Below are positions 1 to 5,276 of a stretch of 7,585 bases of DNA, in pieces; within the stretch, counting starts at the first letter, position 1; the number at the start of each line of letters is the position of its first letter. The notes under the pieces are model-generated. The model was not told where the DNA came from and searched no databases. It was given only the letters and a program-made list of their open reading frames with translations. The position numbers and the translations under genes are program-made. This DNA comes from an uncultured Oscillibacter sp. (GTDB taxonomy: Bacteria; Bacillota; Clostridia; Oscillospirales; Oscillospiraceae): assembly GCA_937884915.1 (NCBI GenBank), contig CALAAN010000082.1, positions 1-7,585 on the forward strand, read 5' to 3'.

Positions 1-56
1 TCATGGATGCGATGGGCTGCAAAAGCCTCGATGAAATGCTCGGGATTGTGCCATGA
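1..56 (+). CDS. C-terminal tail of an unidentified upstream gene (partial)
   Basis: An open frame runs from the left edge to a TGA at 54-56 and encodes a tail reading MDAMGCKSLDEMLGIVP. Only about 17 residues are visible, so no family can be assigned. It is taken as the end of a real gene because it is open from the edge, lies on the same strand as every other gene here, and its stop is followed within 4 bases by a strong hairpin, as expected at the end of a transcription unit. By position it would be the last gene of an early or middle (replication/nuclease) block. It could also be a chance open stretch, given how short it is. Confidence 0.4.
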   Translation, partial: MDAMGCKSLDEMLGIVP

Positions 57-94
57 AAAAATGCGGCCAACTCAAAAAATGAGCTGGCCGCATT
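56..94. terminator. Intrinsic terminator hairpin, canonical when read on the - strand
   Basis: Arms 60-73 and 81-94 pair at 13 of 14 positions (A70 opposite C84 is the only mismatch) around an A-rich 7-base loop at 74-80. An A6 run at 56-61 precedes the left arm, so transcripts from the - strand would end in a hairpin plus U6. On the + strand the hairpin is followed only by ATTACCAATTTA, a poor U-tract. It sits directly behind the stop of the upstream + strand gene and could work in both directions, better on the - strand. The structure is seen directly; the direction of action is inferred. Confidence 0.6.
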
Positions 95-114
95 ACCAAT
101 TTACAGGAAGTCTA

Positions 115-151
115 TTGCGTTTTGAGGGCAATTGTTATTTAATTGTATCAG
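115..151 (+). promoter_or_regulatory. Possible sigma-A promoter in an AT-rich patch
   Basis: TTGCGT at 115-120 (3 of 6 to TTGACA) lies 17 bases before TTTAAT at 138-143 (5 of 6 to TATAAT). A second reading is TTGAGG (122-127), 18 bases and TATCAG (146-151). A small dyad, CAATT (129-133) and AATTG (141-145), overlaps the first -10. The patch is AT-rich, sits between a terminator-like hairpin and a GC-rich region without genes, and points into the region with many inverted repeats. The -35 matches are weak, so this is only a candidate. Confidence 0.3.
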
Positions 152-556
152 GTAAGGCATCCGTAAATCGCGCATGAAAAGGGAAGCCTTTCAGGCCGCG
201 TGGGATCTTCGGGATTTTGGTGGCCTTTACCGGGTGGATGCGGCGGGACGCTGCTGCGCGGGCCCGGCTGATATGCGAGGCGTGCCGGAGACGGTGCAGG
301 CGGGGACAGCTCCGCAGCCTCGCGCCAAGTAAGCGACTCTGAAATCCTGCACAAAAGCATCTGGCTTTCCCGGTGCATCAGACCTCGGCGCACTCATTAC
401 GCGTGCAGAAGTCTCCAAGGCTGGGTAGACGTGGGTCGGGGTGATAAAAACGCCCGCAGGTGCGTCCGAAAATCGAGGCAAGCACACTGTACAGCTGCGG
501 CGGCTCAACGCCTTAAAAAACAGCCCAGCGCCCAATAGCTGTGGGACGCTGGGCTG
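151..556 (+). ncRNA. Candidate structured RNA of unknown family in a gene-free region
   Basis: No convincing gene lies between 95 and 578, in a genome where the other genes abut or overlap. The + strand can fold into a series of stems: 151-158 with 223-231 (one bulge), enclosing 169-172/197-200 and 186-189/193-196; 240-245/249-254 with a 3-base loop; a three-way junction closed by seven pairs (275-281/317-323) holding 282-287/292-297 with a GAGA (GNRA) loop and 300-305/310-315; 348-352/373-377 enclosing 354-358/364-368; 439-443/451-455 with an A-rich loop; and the final hairpin 521-530/547-556. The only + strand frame with an ATG (174-332, 52 codons) has no good ribosome site and is followed in frame by two more stops. 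GC-rich DNA forms hairpins by chance, no Rfam family was recognised, and the coding strand could be the opposite one. It might be a phage-borne ornamental RNA, a leader, or decayed coding DNA. Confidence 0.3.
515..556 (-). terminator. Strong hairpin with a U6 tract on the - strand
   Basis: Arms 521-530 (CAGCCCAGCG) and 547-556 pair perfectly over 10 bases. Four more pairs form inside (531-534 with 542-545) past a bulged A546. An A6 run at 515-520 precedes the left arm, so a - strand transcript would end with a hairpin and U6, a textbook intrinsic terminator. On the + strand it is followed by ACTTCCC, with no U-tract. It repeats the design at 56-94: both carry their A-tract on the left. It may shield the upstream region from antisense transcription, or form the 3' domain of the candidate RNA on the + strand. 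Confidence 0.5.
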
Positions 557-578
557 ACTTCCCAAGCGAGGTTTTCAC

Positions 579-740
579 ATGGCAGAAATCGAGACCCCGC
601 ATAAGTGCGCCAAATGTGCGGCGCTGGATATGGATGATGCGCATACAGACAGATACGGCGGAGATACTTTCGTCTGGTGCGCGGCGTGCGGGTGCTATGT
701 GTGGATCAAGGGCACGTGCGTGGAAAGGAGTAAAGCGTGA
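579..740 (+). CDS. Small zinc-ribbon-like protein (53 aa)
   Basis: ATG at 579 is preceded by GAGG (568-571) at a 7-base spacing; the frame ends with TGA at 738-740. The 53-residue product has a CxxC pair at C10/C13 and a second cluster at C34, C37 and C39, plus C47, in the arrangement of a small treble-clef or rubredoxin-like zinc ribbon. The stretch around residues 31-47 (FVWCAACGCYVWIKG) is aromatic and compact. It overlaps the GTG of the next gene by 4 bases and is thus translationally coupled to the putative late regulator. Small Cys-rich proteins of this look are common just before the regulator and terminase genes in clostridial prophages (general familiarity, not checked). DNA or protein binding is possible; function is unknown. 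Confidence 0.7.
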   Translation: MAEIETPHKCAKCAALDMDDAHTDRYGGDTFVWCAACGCYVWIKGTCVERSKA

Positions 741-1153
741 GCAGGCCAAGATACTGGTGGTATCGCAATGTGTGCTCCGCAATCGGGCAGTACCCGGCGC
801 TTTGCGAGAGAGTCGGCGAGCTTGGGCGGCAGAGCGTCACGGCGTCGTTTAGCGGCATGCCGCACGGCTCCGGCGTTGGCAGGCCGGTCGAGGGCGCTGC
901 GCTCAGAGCGGTGAGCGCAAGAGAGTACGACGATTACAGAGCGGTGCAGCGGGCGATTGAGGCGGCCAATGGATGGCCGGACGGCGATGCGGTGCTCGAG
1001 GTGGTACGGCTCTGGCATTGGATGCGGGTGAAGAATTTTGACTTCATCGCGGACAGCCTCCACATGAGCGAGCGGACGGCAAGACGGTACAACAGCCGCT
1101 TTGTTTACGAGTGCGCGCGAAATATGGGGTACTACGAGGAGAGGGGCGCGTGA
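737..1153 (+). CDS. Putative late transcription regulator, RinA/ArpU-like (138 aa)
   Basis: The start is GTG 737, overlapping the preceding TGA, with a strong AAAGGAG (724-730) six bases upstream. The N-terminus MSRPRYWWY and the following helix (residues 10-32) are typical of a protein common next to phage terminase genes in Firmicutes. A Gly-rich linker (about 39-50) and a helix with charged residues (about 60-80) follow. Residues about 101-125 (FDFIADSLHMSERTARRYN) fit a helix-turn-helix in which the second helix resembles the recognition helix of sigma-like regulators. RinA and ArpU proteins switch on the late operon that begins with the small terminase; here that operon starts about 580 bases downstream with a promoter carrying a dyad. 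The family call rests on size, position and the C-terminal helix-turn-helix; direct DNA binding is inferred. Confidence 0.65.
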   Translation: MSRPRYWWYRNVCSAIGQYPALCERVGELGRQSVTASFSGMPHGSGVGRPVEGAALRAVSAREYDDYRAVQRAIEAANGWPDGDAVLEVVRLWHWMRVKNFDFIADSLHMSERTARRYNSRFVYECARNMGYYEERGA

Positions 1154-1154
1154 C

Positions 1155-1625
1155 ATGATGCTCGCGGACAAGCAAATACGGAGGTTGCTGCGGTTTCAAA
1201 AAATCGCAGACTGGAAAACCGCGATATACAACGGGAGCTATGGAAGCGTAAAAAATGTTGGATATGATTTGAGGGCGGCGGCCATCTGGAAGAATGGTGA
1301 AAGCGTCGAGGAGTGCACGCTCTGCTGCGGGGAATCAGTGCTGATTGCTTCTGGGGAGATCGTGCAGTTCGGCGACAAGTGCGTCGGGAAGGTATATCTT
1401 CGCAATCGGCTGATTCGAGCTGGCTTGACTATGGACGCGCCGCTCTATCAGCCGGGGCATACGACGAGAATATTCTACAGACTCACAAATTTGTCCGGTG
1501 CGCCGATCCAGATAGAAGTGGCTGATAAGCACGCAATGCTGACTTTTGAAAAGCTGCGAAGCAAGCCAAGGCACAGGTACAACGGAAAATATCAGAACGA
1601 AATTGCAATTCCTGCGAGAAAATAG
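1155..1625 (+). CDS. dUTPase/dCTP-deaminase-fold protein, probably with altered active site (156 aa)
   Basis: ATG 1155 is chosen because it follows the previous stop by one base and has GAGGGG (1141-1146) 8 bases upstream; ATG 1158 is an alternative. Features of the trimeric dUTPase/Dcd fold appear in order: GYDLRA (36-41, motif I), LRNRLIRAGL (82-91, like RSSLARLGL of Dcd), a strand block 95-112 (APLYQPG then RIFYRLTN), LTFEKL (129-134), and a tail YNGKYQNE (142-149) like the KYRNQ tail of Dcd. In this by-eye alignment the DPGW of Dcd becomes QPGH and the catalytic Glu of the VLEFYN strand becomes Arg109; the motif III Asp of dUTPases is also absent. Active enzymes remove dUTP or deaminate dCTP. 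This one may be a regulatory, binding-only or diverged member. It lies between the late regulator and the late promoter and is AT-richer (about 43% GC at 1201-1260) than the structural genes. Confidence 0.75.
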   Translation: MMLADKQIRRLLRFQKIADWKTAIYNGSYGSVKNVGYDLRAAAIWKNGESVEECTLCCGESVLIASGEIVQFGDKCVGKVYLRNRLIRAGLTMDAPLYQPGHTTRIFYRLTNLSGAPIQIEVADKHAMLTFEKLRSKPRHRYNGKYQNEIAIPARK

Positions 1626-1630
1626 AAAAG

Positions 1631-1664
1631 TTGGCCTAACAGAGCCAAGTCAATGGTATATAAT
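1631..1664 (+). promoter_or_regulatory. Probable late promoter before the small terminase, with a -35 dyad
   Basis: A perfect TATAAT lies at 1659-1664, 17 bases after CTAACA (1636-1641; 4 of 6 to the consensus -35). The weak -35 is flanked by an inverted repeat, TTGGC (1631-1635) and GCCAA (1644-1648), with an 8-base spacer. A strong -10, a poor -35 and a dyad at -35 suggest an activator-dependent promoter. The RinA/ArpU-like product of 737-1153 is the obvious candidate, since RinA activates the terS-containing operon in staphylococcal phages. The alternative -35, TTGGCC at 1631, is spaced too far (22 bases). The binding partner is inferred. Confidence 0.6.
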
Positions 1665-1675
1665 GCTAGTATCGA

Positions 1676-1702
1676 GAGCGCTGCGGGAGACCGACGGCGC
1701 TC
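1676..1702 (+). promoter_or_regulatory. Leader hairpin between late promoter and small terminase
   Basis: GAGCGCTG (1676-1683) pairs with CGGCGCTC (1695-1702): eight pairs including one T-G, loop of 11 bases. It begins about 12 bases after the -10, so it would be at the extreme 5' end of the late mRNA, and is followed by TTACTTTAC and then the ribosome site. It could stabilise the 5' end of the message or act as a weak attenuator. The trailing T-run is interrupted, so a true terminator is unlikely. Confidence 0.4.
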
Positions 1703-1729
1703 TTACTTTACAAGTGAGGAGGCGAGCGC

Positions 1730-2149
1730 ATGGCACATCCGGGAGGTAGGCCGCGAAAGTACAAAAGCGTCGCGGCAATGGAAAAGGCAATCGAGGAGTA
1801 TTTCGATAGTTGCAAAGGCGAGCCGCTGCGAGATGTGGACGGCAACCCATTCTTTGATAAGTATAGCCAGCCTGTGCTTATCAATGCGCACCCGCCGACT
1901 GTGACGGGGCTTGCGCTTGCGCTCGGCTTTACGGGTAGACAGGCGCTGCTGAATTACCAAGAACGCCCAGAGTTTGTAGACGCAATTACGCGCGCGAAGG
2001 CCAGATGCGAGGAGTACGCCGAGTCCCGCCTCTACGACAAAGACGGCGCGACAGGCGCAAAATTTACGCTGTCGTGCAACTTCGGATGGCGCGAGTCGAG
2101 CGGGACAAAGCTCACGGTCGACAATGTGCAGGTGGTCGTCGATGTCTGA
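1730..2149 (+). CDS. terS: Phage terminase small subunit (gp3-like DNA-packaging protein, 139 aa)
   Basis: ATG 1730 has a near-perfect GTGAGGAGG (1714-1722) seven bases upstream. The basic N-terminus MAHPGGRPRKY and the following helix (VAAMEKAIEEYFDSC) are the typical opening of the gp3-like DNA-packaging family. Next comes PPTVTGLALALGFTGRQALLNYQ (about 55-77), a helix-turn-helix, then a helical segment with EFVDAITRAKARCEEYAESRLY and a GAKFTLSCNFGW motif near the C-terminal third. The protein recognises the phage DNA packaging site and loads the large subunit. It is the first gene after the probable late promoter and overlaps the large-subunit gene by 8 bases. Length is normal for the family. 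Confidence 0.88.
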   Translation: MAHPGGRPRKYKSVAAMEKAIEEYFDSCKGEPLRDVDGNPFFDKYSQPVLINAHPPTVTGLALALGFTGRQALLNYQERPEFVDAITRAKARCEEYAESRLYDKDGATGAKFTLSCNFGWRESSGTKLTVDNVQVVVDV

Positions 2150-3386
2150 GGTGCGCCTATCGCAGATCATCGGCCCCACCTTTTACAGTGTGGCACGCGA
2201 CGTCGTCCAGCACGATCACACCCACTACGACTTTAGCGGCGGCCGCGGCTCGCTGAAATCCTCGACAGTGTCTATCCTCGTGCCTCTCCTGCTGATGCAG
2301 GAGCAGAATCGCAATTGCCACGCTCTGGTGCTGCGCAAGGTCGCAAATACAATCCGCGACAGCGTGTATGCACAGTACATCTGGGCAATCGGGGAGTTAG
2401 GCGTTGCGGAATATTGGGAAGCCAAAGTCAGCCCGATGGAGCTGATCTACAAGCCGACCGGCCAGAAGATCATGTTTCGCGGAGCCGATGACCCGATGAA
2501 GATCAAGTCCATCAAGGTGCCCTTCGGGTACATCGCCATCACGCACTTCGAGGAGAAGGACCAATTTGCTGGGCGCGCGGAAATCCGTACGATCCTACAG
2601 TCCACGATGCGCGGCGGGGAAAGATACTGGAATTTCGAGAGCTATAACCCTCCGATTAGCCGCGATAACTGGGCGAACAAAGACTCGCTCGAGGAGCGCG
2701 TCGACCGGCTTTGCCACAGCTCGACATACCTTGAAGCGCCGCGCGAGTGGCTGGGCGAGCAGTTCATCGCCGAGGCCGAGCACTTAAAGGCGACGGACGA
2801 GCGAGCGTATCAGCACGAGTATCTCGGCATTCCGGTCGGCACGGGCGGCAACGTCTTTGAGAATTTGGAGCTGCGAGAGATCACGGACGAGGAGATCGCG
2901 GGATTCGATCATATCTATCAGGGTGTGGACTGGGGATATTACCCGGACGCATTTGCCTTTATCCGGATGGCATATGACAGCGCGAGGAATACCATTTACT
3001 TTCTCGACGAGTATTACTGCCACAAGAAAAGCAATGCCGAAACGGCACAGTGGATATTGGATAAAGGATATACGGATGCATACATCTTTTGCGATAGTGC
3101 TGAGCCTAAGAGCGTCGCGGACTTCCGGGCGATGGGCCTTCCAGCAAAAAGCGCCGCAAAAGGCCCTGGCTCGCTTGATTACTCGATGAAGTACTTAGCG
3201 CGGCGAAAGATCGTCATCGACCGCCGCCGCACGCCGCACGCTTGCGACGAGTTTGTGAGCTACGAGTATGAGCGCAACAAGGACGGCGAGATCATCAGCG
3301 GCTATCCTGATGCAAATGACCACGTGATTTCCGCAGCGAGATACGGGCTTGAGCCGCTATACCGGAGAATGGGGGTAATCGCATGA
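2142..3386 (+). CDS. terL: Phage terminase large subunit, PBSX family (414 aa)
   Basis: This is the ATP-driven DNA-packaging motor and nuclease. ATG 2142 is preferred over ATG 2124 because AGGTGG lies seven bases before it, whereas 2124 has no ribosome site. The Walker A is GGRGSLKS (33-40). A hydrophobic strand ending in HFEEKDQF (135-142) supplies the Walker B acid and catalytic Glu. The C-terminal RNase H-like nuclease has acidic residues at GVDWGY (D263), IFCDSAE (D318) and NDH (D393), followed by ISAARYG, the usual ending. No break or missing motif is visible and the length is typical. Its TGA overlaps the ATG of the inserted endonuclease gene as ATGA. Packaging strategy (cos or pac) cannot be told from the sequence by eye. 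Confidence 0.95.
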   Translation: MSEVRLSQIIGPTFYSVARDVVQHDHTHYDFSGGRGSLKSSTVSILVPLLLMQEQNRNCHALVLRKVANTIRDSVYAQYIWAIGELGVAEYWEAKVSPMELIYKPTGQKIMFRGADDPMKIKSIKVPFGYIAITHFEEKDQFAGRAEIRTILQSTMRGGERYWNFESYNPPISRDNWANKDSLEERVDRLCHSSTYLEAPREWLGEQFIAEAEHLKATDERAYQHEYLGIPVGTGGNVFENLELREITDEEIAGFDHIYQGVDWGYYPDAFAFIRMAYDSARNTIYFLDEYYCHKKSNAETAQWILDKGYTDAYIFCDSAEPKSVADFRAMGLPAKSAAKGPGSLDYSMKYLARRKIVIDRRRTPHACDEFVSYEYERNKDGEIISGYPDANDHVISAARYGLEPLYRRMGVIA

Positions 3387-3387
3387 G
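3381..3387 (+). repeat. Left copy of 7-bp direct repeat GCATGAG
   Basis: GCATGAG occurs at the large-terminase stop / endonuclease start and again at 3833-3839. Each copy contains an ATGA start-stop overlap, and both are preceded by a G-rich ribosome site (GGGGGTAATC here, TGGGGTGTA at the other end). The pair brackets the endonuclease gene exactly. Confidence 0.7.
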
Positions 3388-3838
3388 GCGAACCGGATTA
3401 AAAAAAGAAAATCCGAGGCTTTTCAAAATCTGGCAAGGATTAAAGCAGAGGTGCAACAACGAAGTGTGCAAAGATTACCCAGATTACGGAGGACGCGGGA
3501 TTCATGTCTGCGACGAGTGGAGCACCACGTTTGCGCCATTTCTCAATTGGGCGTTATCTCACGGATACGAAGATGGCCTGAGCATCGACAGGATCAATTG
3601 TGATGGCGACTACTCCCCAGAAAATTGCAGATGGGCAACGTGGACGGAGCAGGCGAGGAACAAGCGAATCCAAAAAAACAACAAAGTTGGGGTTAAGGGC
3701 GTCCACATGGATAGAGGCCAGTATAGGGCAGTTATCTACGTAGATAGTAAGAAAATCCATTTGGGAAGATTTAACACGCTTGAAGAAGCTGCTGCGGCGA
3801 GAAAAGCCGGGGAAGCAAAGTACTGGGGTGTAGCATGA
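3383..3838 (+). CDS. HNH-like endonuclease with C-terminal AP2 DNA-binding domain (151 aa), homing-type
   Basis: Residues 11-95 carry the phage HNH-like signature: RLFKIWQGLKQRC, DYGGRGIHVCDEW (34-46), a GYEDGLSIDRI block (61-71), then YSPENCRWATWTEQARNKR (77-95), where the Asp, Asn and Cys/Trp pattern resembles a beta-beta-alpha-metal nuclease. Residues about 101-150 (VGVKGVHMDRGQYRAVIYV, then IHLGRFNTLEEAAAAR) form an AP2-type DNA-binding domain. This architecture is known from free-standing homing endonucleases that cut phage genomes lacking them. It sits between terminase and portal, which are normally adjacent, with ATGA overlaps on both sides and a 7-bp direct repeat at its borders. Hand-counted GC in three 60-base samples is 42, 47 and 37%, well below the portal gene. 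Role in head assembly is not expected; activity is inferred. Confidence 0.88.
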   Translation: MRRTGLKKENPRLFKIWQGLKQRCNNEVCKDYPDYGGRGIHVCDEWSTTFAPFLNWALSHGYEDGLSIDRINCDGDYSPENCRWATWTEQARNKRIQKNNKVGVKGVHMDRGQYRAVIYVDSKKIHLGRFNTLEEAAAARKAGEAKYWGVA

Positions 3839-3839
3839 G
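3833..3839 (+). repeat. Right copy of 7-bp direct repeat GCATGAG
   Basis: This copy overlaps the endonuclease stop and the portal start. Deleting one repeat and the DNA between the two would leave the terminase gene overlapping the portal gene as ATGA, with the terminase-side G-rich ribosome site in front. Confidence 0.7.
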
Positions 3840-5265
3840 CAATTCAATTGTACAAAAGCTAACAGAGCTGGGATATACCACGATCCCAGAAGCGTTTTAC
3901 GGCAAAGTCGCCGAATGGAAAAGCTGGTATCAGGGCAAAGTCAAAGGCTTCCACTCGTACCGCGTGCGCAACGGCGCGAGTATCGTCGCGTGCAAGCGCT
4001 ATTCGCTCGGCATGGGCAAAAAGCTCTGCGAGGATTGGGCGAACCTCCTGATGAACGAAAAGGTACAGATCACCTTGGAGGGCCAGCGCGAGCAGGAATT
4101 TGTCGACCGCATCCTGACGGAGAATAACTTTACCGTCCGGGCAAACGAGATGCAGGAAATGAAATCCGCACTCGGCACGGTCGCGTACATCCCACGCGTC
4201 GTGGGGCAGGAAGTCAGCGAGGGCGGCGAGATCATCCCCGGCAACGCGTCCGGAATCGCGATCGACTACGTAACGATTGAGAATATTTACCCGCTGGCGT
4301 GGAGCAACGGCTATATCAGCGAGTGCGCTTTTTCGTCCGTTGTGACGCGCGACGGGAAGGACTACGCCTATCTGCAAATCCACAAAAAGGGCACGGACGG
4401 ACTGTATATCATCGAGAATCGCATCTACCGATACGATAACGAGCTTCTGTCGGATGAGCAGCTTGCCAACGTCGCGGGCTTTGAACGCATCCCGCCGGTC
4501 GTCCACACCGGAAGCGACCGGCGGCAGTTTGTAATTGATCGGCCGAACATCGCCAACAACTACAACTACCTGCTGCCGACAGGCATCTCGGTGTACGCAA
4601 ACGCCATCGACGTGATGCAGGGCGTGGACATCGCCTACGACAGCTACGTCAACGAATTTGTCCTCGGCAAAAAGCGCATCATGGTTAAGCCGTCCGCAAG
4701 TAAGTTCCTCGACGGCGAGCCGGTTTTCGACCCGTCCGACGTCGTCTTCTACGTCCTCCCTGAGGACGTCGTCAATGACTCGGCGATCACGCCTATTGAT
4801 ATGACGCTTCGCACGGCCGAGCACAACACAGGCATTCAGGATCAGCTCAACATCCTGTCGAGCAAGTGCGGTTTCGGCGAGACGTATTACCGCTTCGACG
4901 GCGGCAGCATCGCGACGGCCACGCAGGTTATTTCAGAAAATTCCACGCTTTTCCGGACGATCAAAAAGCATGAGATTATCCTCGAGCAAGCGCTCGACGA
5001 GCTTTGTCGGATCATCCTTCGGCTGGGCAATGCCGCAATGGGCCTCGGCCTCGATGAAAACGTCGAAATCTCCATCGACTTCGACGACTCAATCATCGAA
5101 GACGACACGACGAATTTCTCGCGGGATATGCAGATGTTGTCTGCCGGAATCATGAATGACTGGGAATTTCGTGCAAAATGGATGAACGAAGACGAGGCGA
5201 CGGCCAAGGCGGCGCTGCCGAAGGCCGAGGACATGACCGACGAGGGCGAGAGCGAGACGGAGTGA
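3835..5265 (+). CDS. Phage portal protein, A118/SPP1 gp6-like (476 aa)
   Basis: The product forms the dodecameric ring at the unique head vertex through which DNA enters and leaves. It has the N-terminal motif EWKSWYQGKVKGFHSY (about 27-42) of A118-type portals, the segment KRYSLGMGKKLCEDWANLLMNEK that follows in this family, the central IAIDYVTIENIYPLAWSNG block, and a helical stem region in the C-terminal third including GSIATATQVISENSTLFRTI and the helix EQALDELCRIILRLG. The C-terminus is very acidic (EDMTDEGESETE), a common portal ending. Length suits the family. ATG 3835 overlaps the endonuclease stop as ATGA, with TGGGG upstream. The minor head gene starts 11 bases after its stop. GC is high (70% at 4201-4260). 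Confidence 0.92.
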   Translation: MSNSIVQKLTELGYTTIPEAFYGKVAEWKSWYQGKVKGFHSYRVRNGASIVACKRYSLGMGKKLCEDWANLLMNEKVQITLEGQREQEFVDRILTENNFTVRANEMQEMKSALGTVAYIPRVVGQEVSEGGEIIPGNASGIAIDYVTIENIYPLAWSNGYISECAFSSVVTRDGKDYAYLQIHKKGTDGLYIIENRIYRYDNELLSDEQLANVAGFERIPPVVHTGSDRRQFVIDRPNIANNYNYLLPTGISVYANAIDVMQGVDIAYDSYVNEFVLGKKRIMVKPSASKFLDGEPVFDPSDVVFYVLPEDVVNDSAITPIDMTLRTAEHNTGIQDQLNILSSKCGFGETYYRFDGGSIATATQVISENSTLFRTIKKHEIILEQALDELCRIILRLGNAAMGLGLDENVEISIDFDDSIIEDDTTNFSRDMQMLSAGIMNDWEFRAKWMNEDEATAKAALPKAEDMTDEGESETE

Positions 5266-5276
5266 GGTGACGGGCG

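Noticed and set aside
174..332. 52-codon + strand frame starting ATG 174 (MKREAFQAAWDLRDF...)
   Set aside because: There is no clear ribosome site before it, no recognisable motif, the frame is interrupted further on by TAG and TGA, and the stretch is rich in inverted repeats. It could be a decayed gene but is not supported.
227..565. 112-codon frame on the - strand across the gene-free region
   Set aside because: Its start lies inside the hairpin at 515-556, there is no ribosome site, and the composition (Ala/Pro/Arg-rich) is what GC-rich noncoding DNA gives.
95..578. tRNA gene or CRISPR array in the gene-free region
   Set aside because: No T-arm GTTCGA-type motif or cloverleaf could be found on either strand, and there are no regularly spaced direct repeats.
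1101..1154. N-terminal extension of the dUTPase-like gene to ATG 1101
   Set aside because: It would overlap the regulator gene by more than 50 bases and has no ribosome site; ATG 1155 has a good one and gives the normal domain start.
2124..2141. Upstream ATG (2124) as the large terminase start
   Set aside because: There is no ribosome site before it; ATG 2142 has AGGTGG at seven bases and begins with the usual short N-terminus.
3859..4824. 321-codon - strand frame antisense to the portal gene
   Set aside because: The portal gene on the + strand is clearly real. The antisense product is a low-complexity Val/Asp/Arg-rich shadow caused by GC-rich codon bias.
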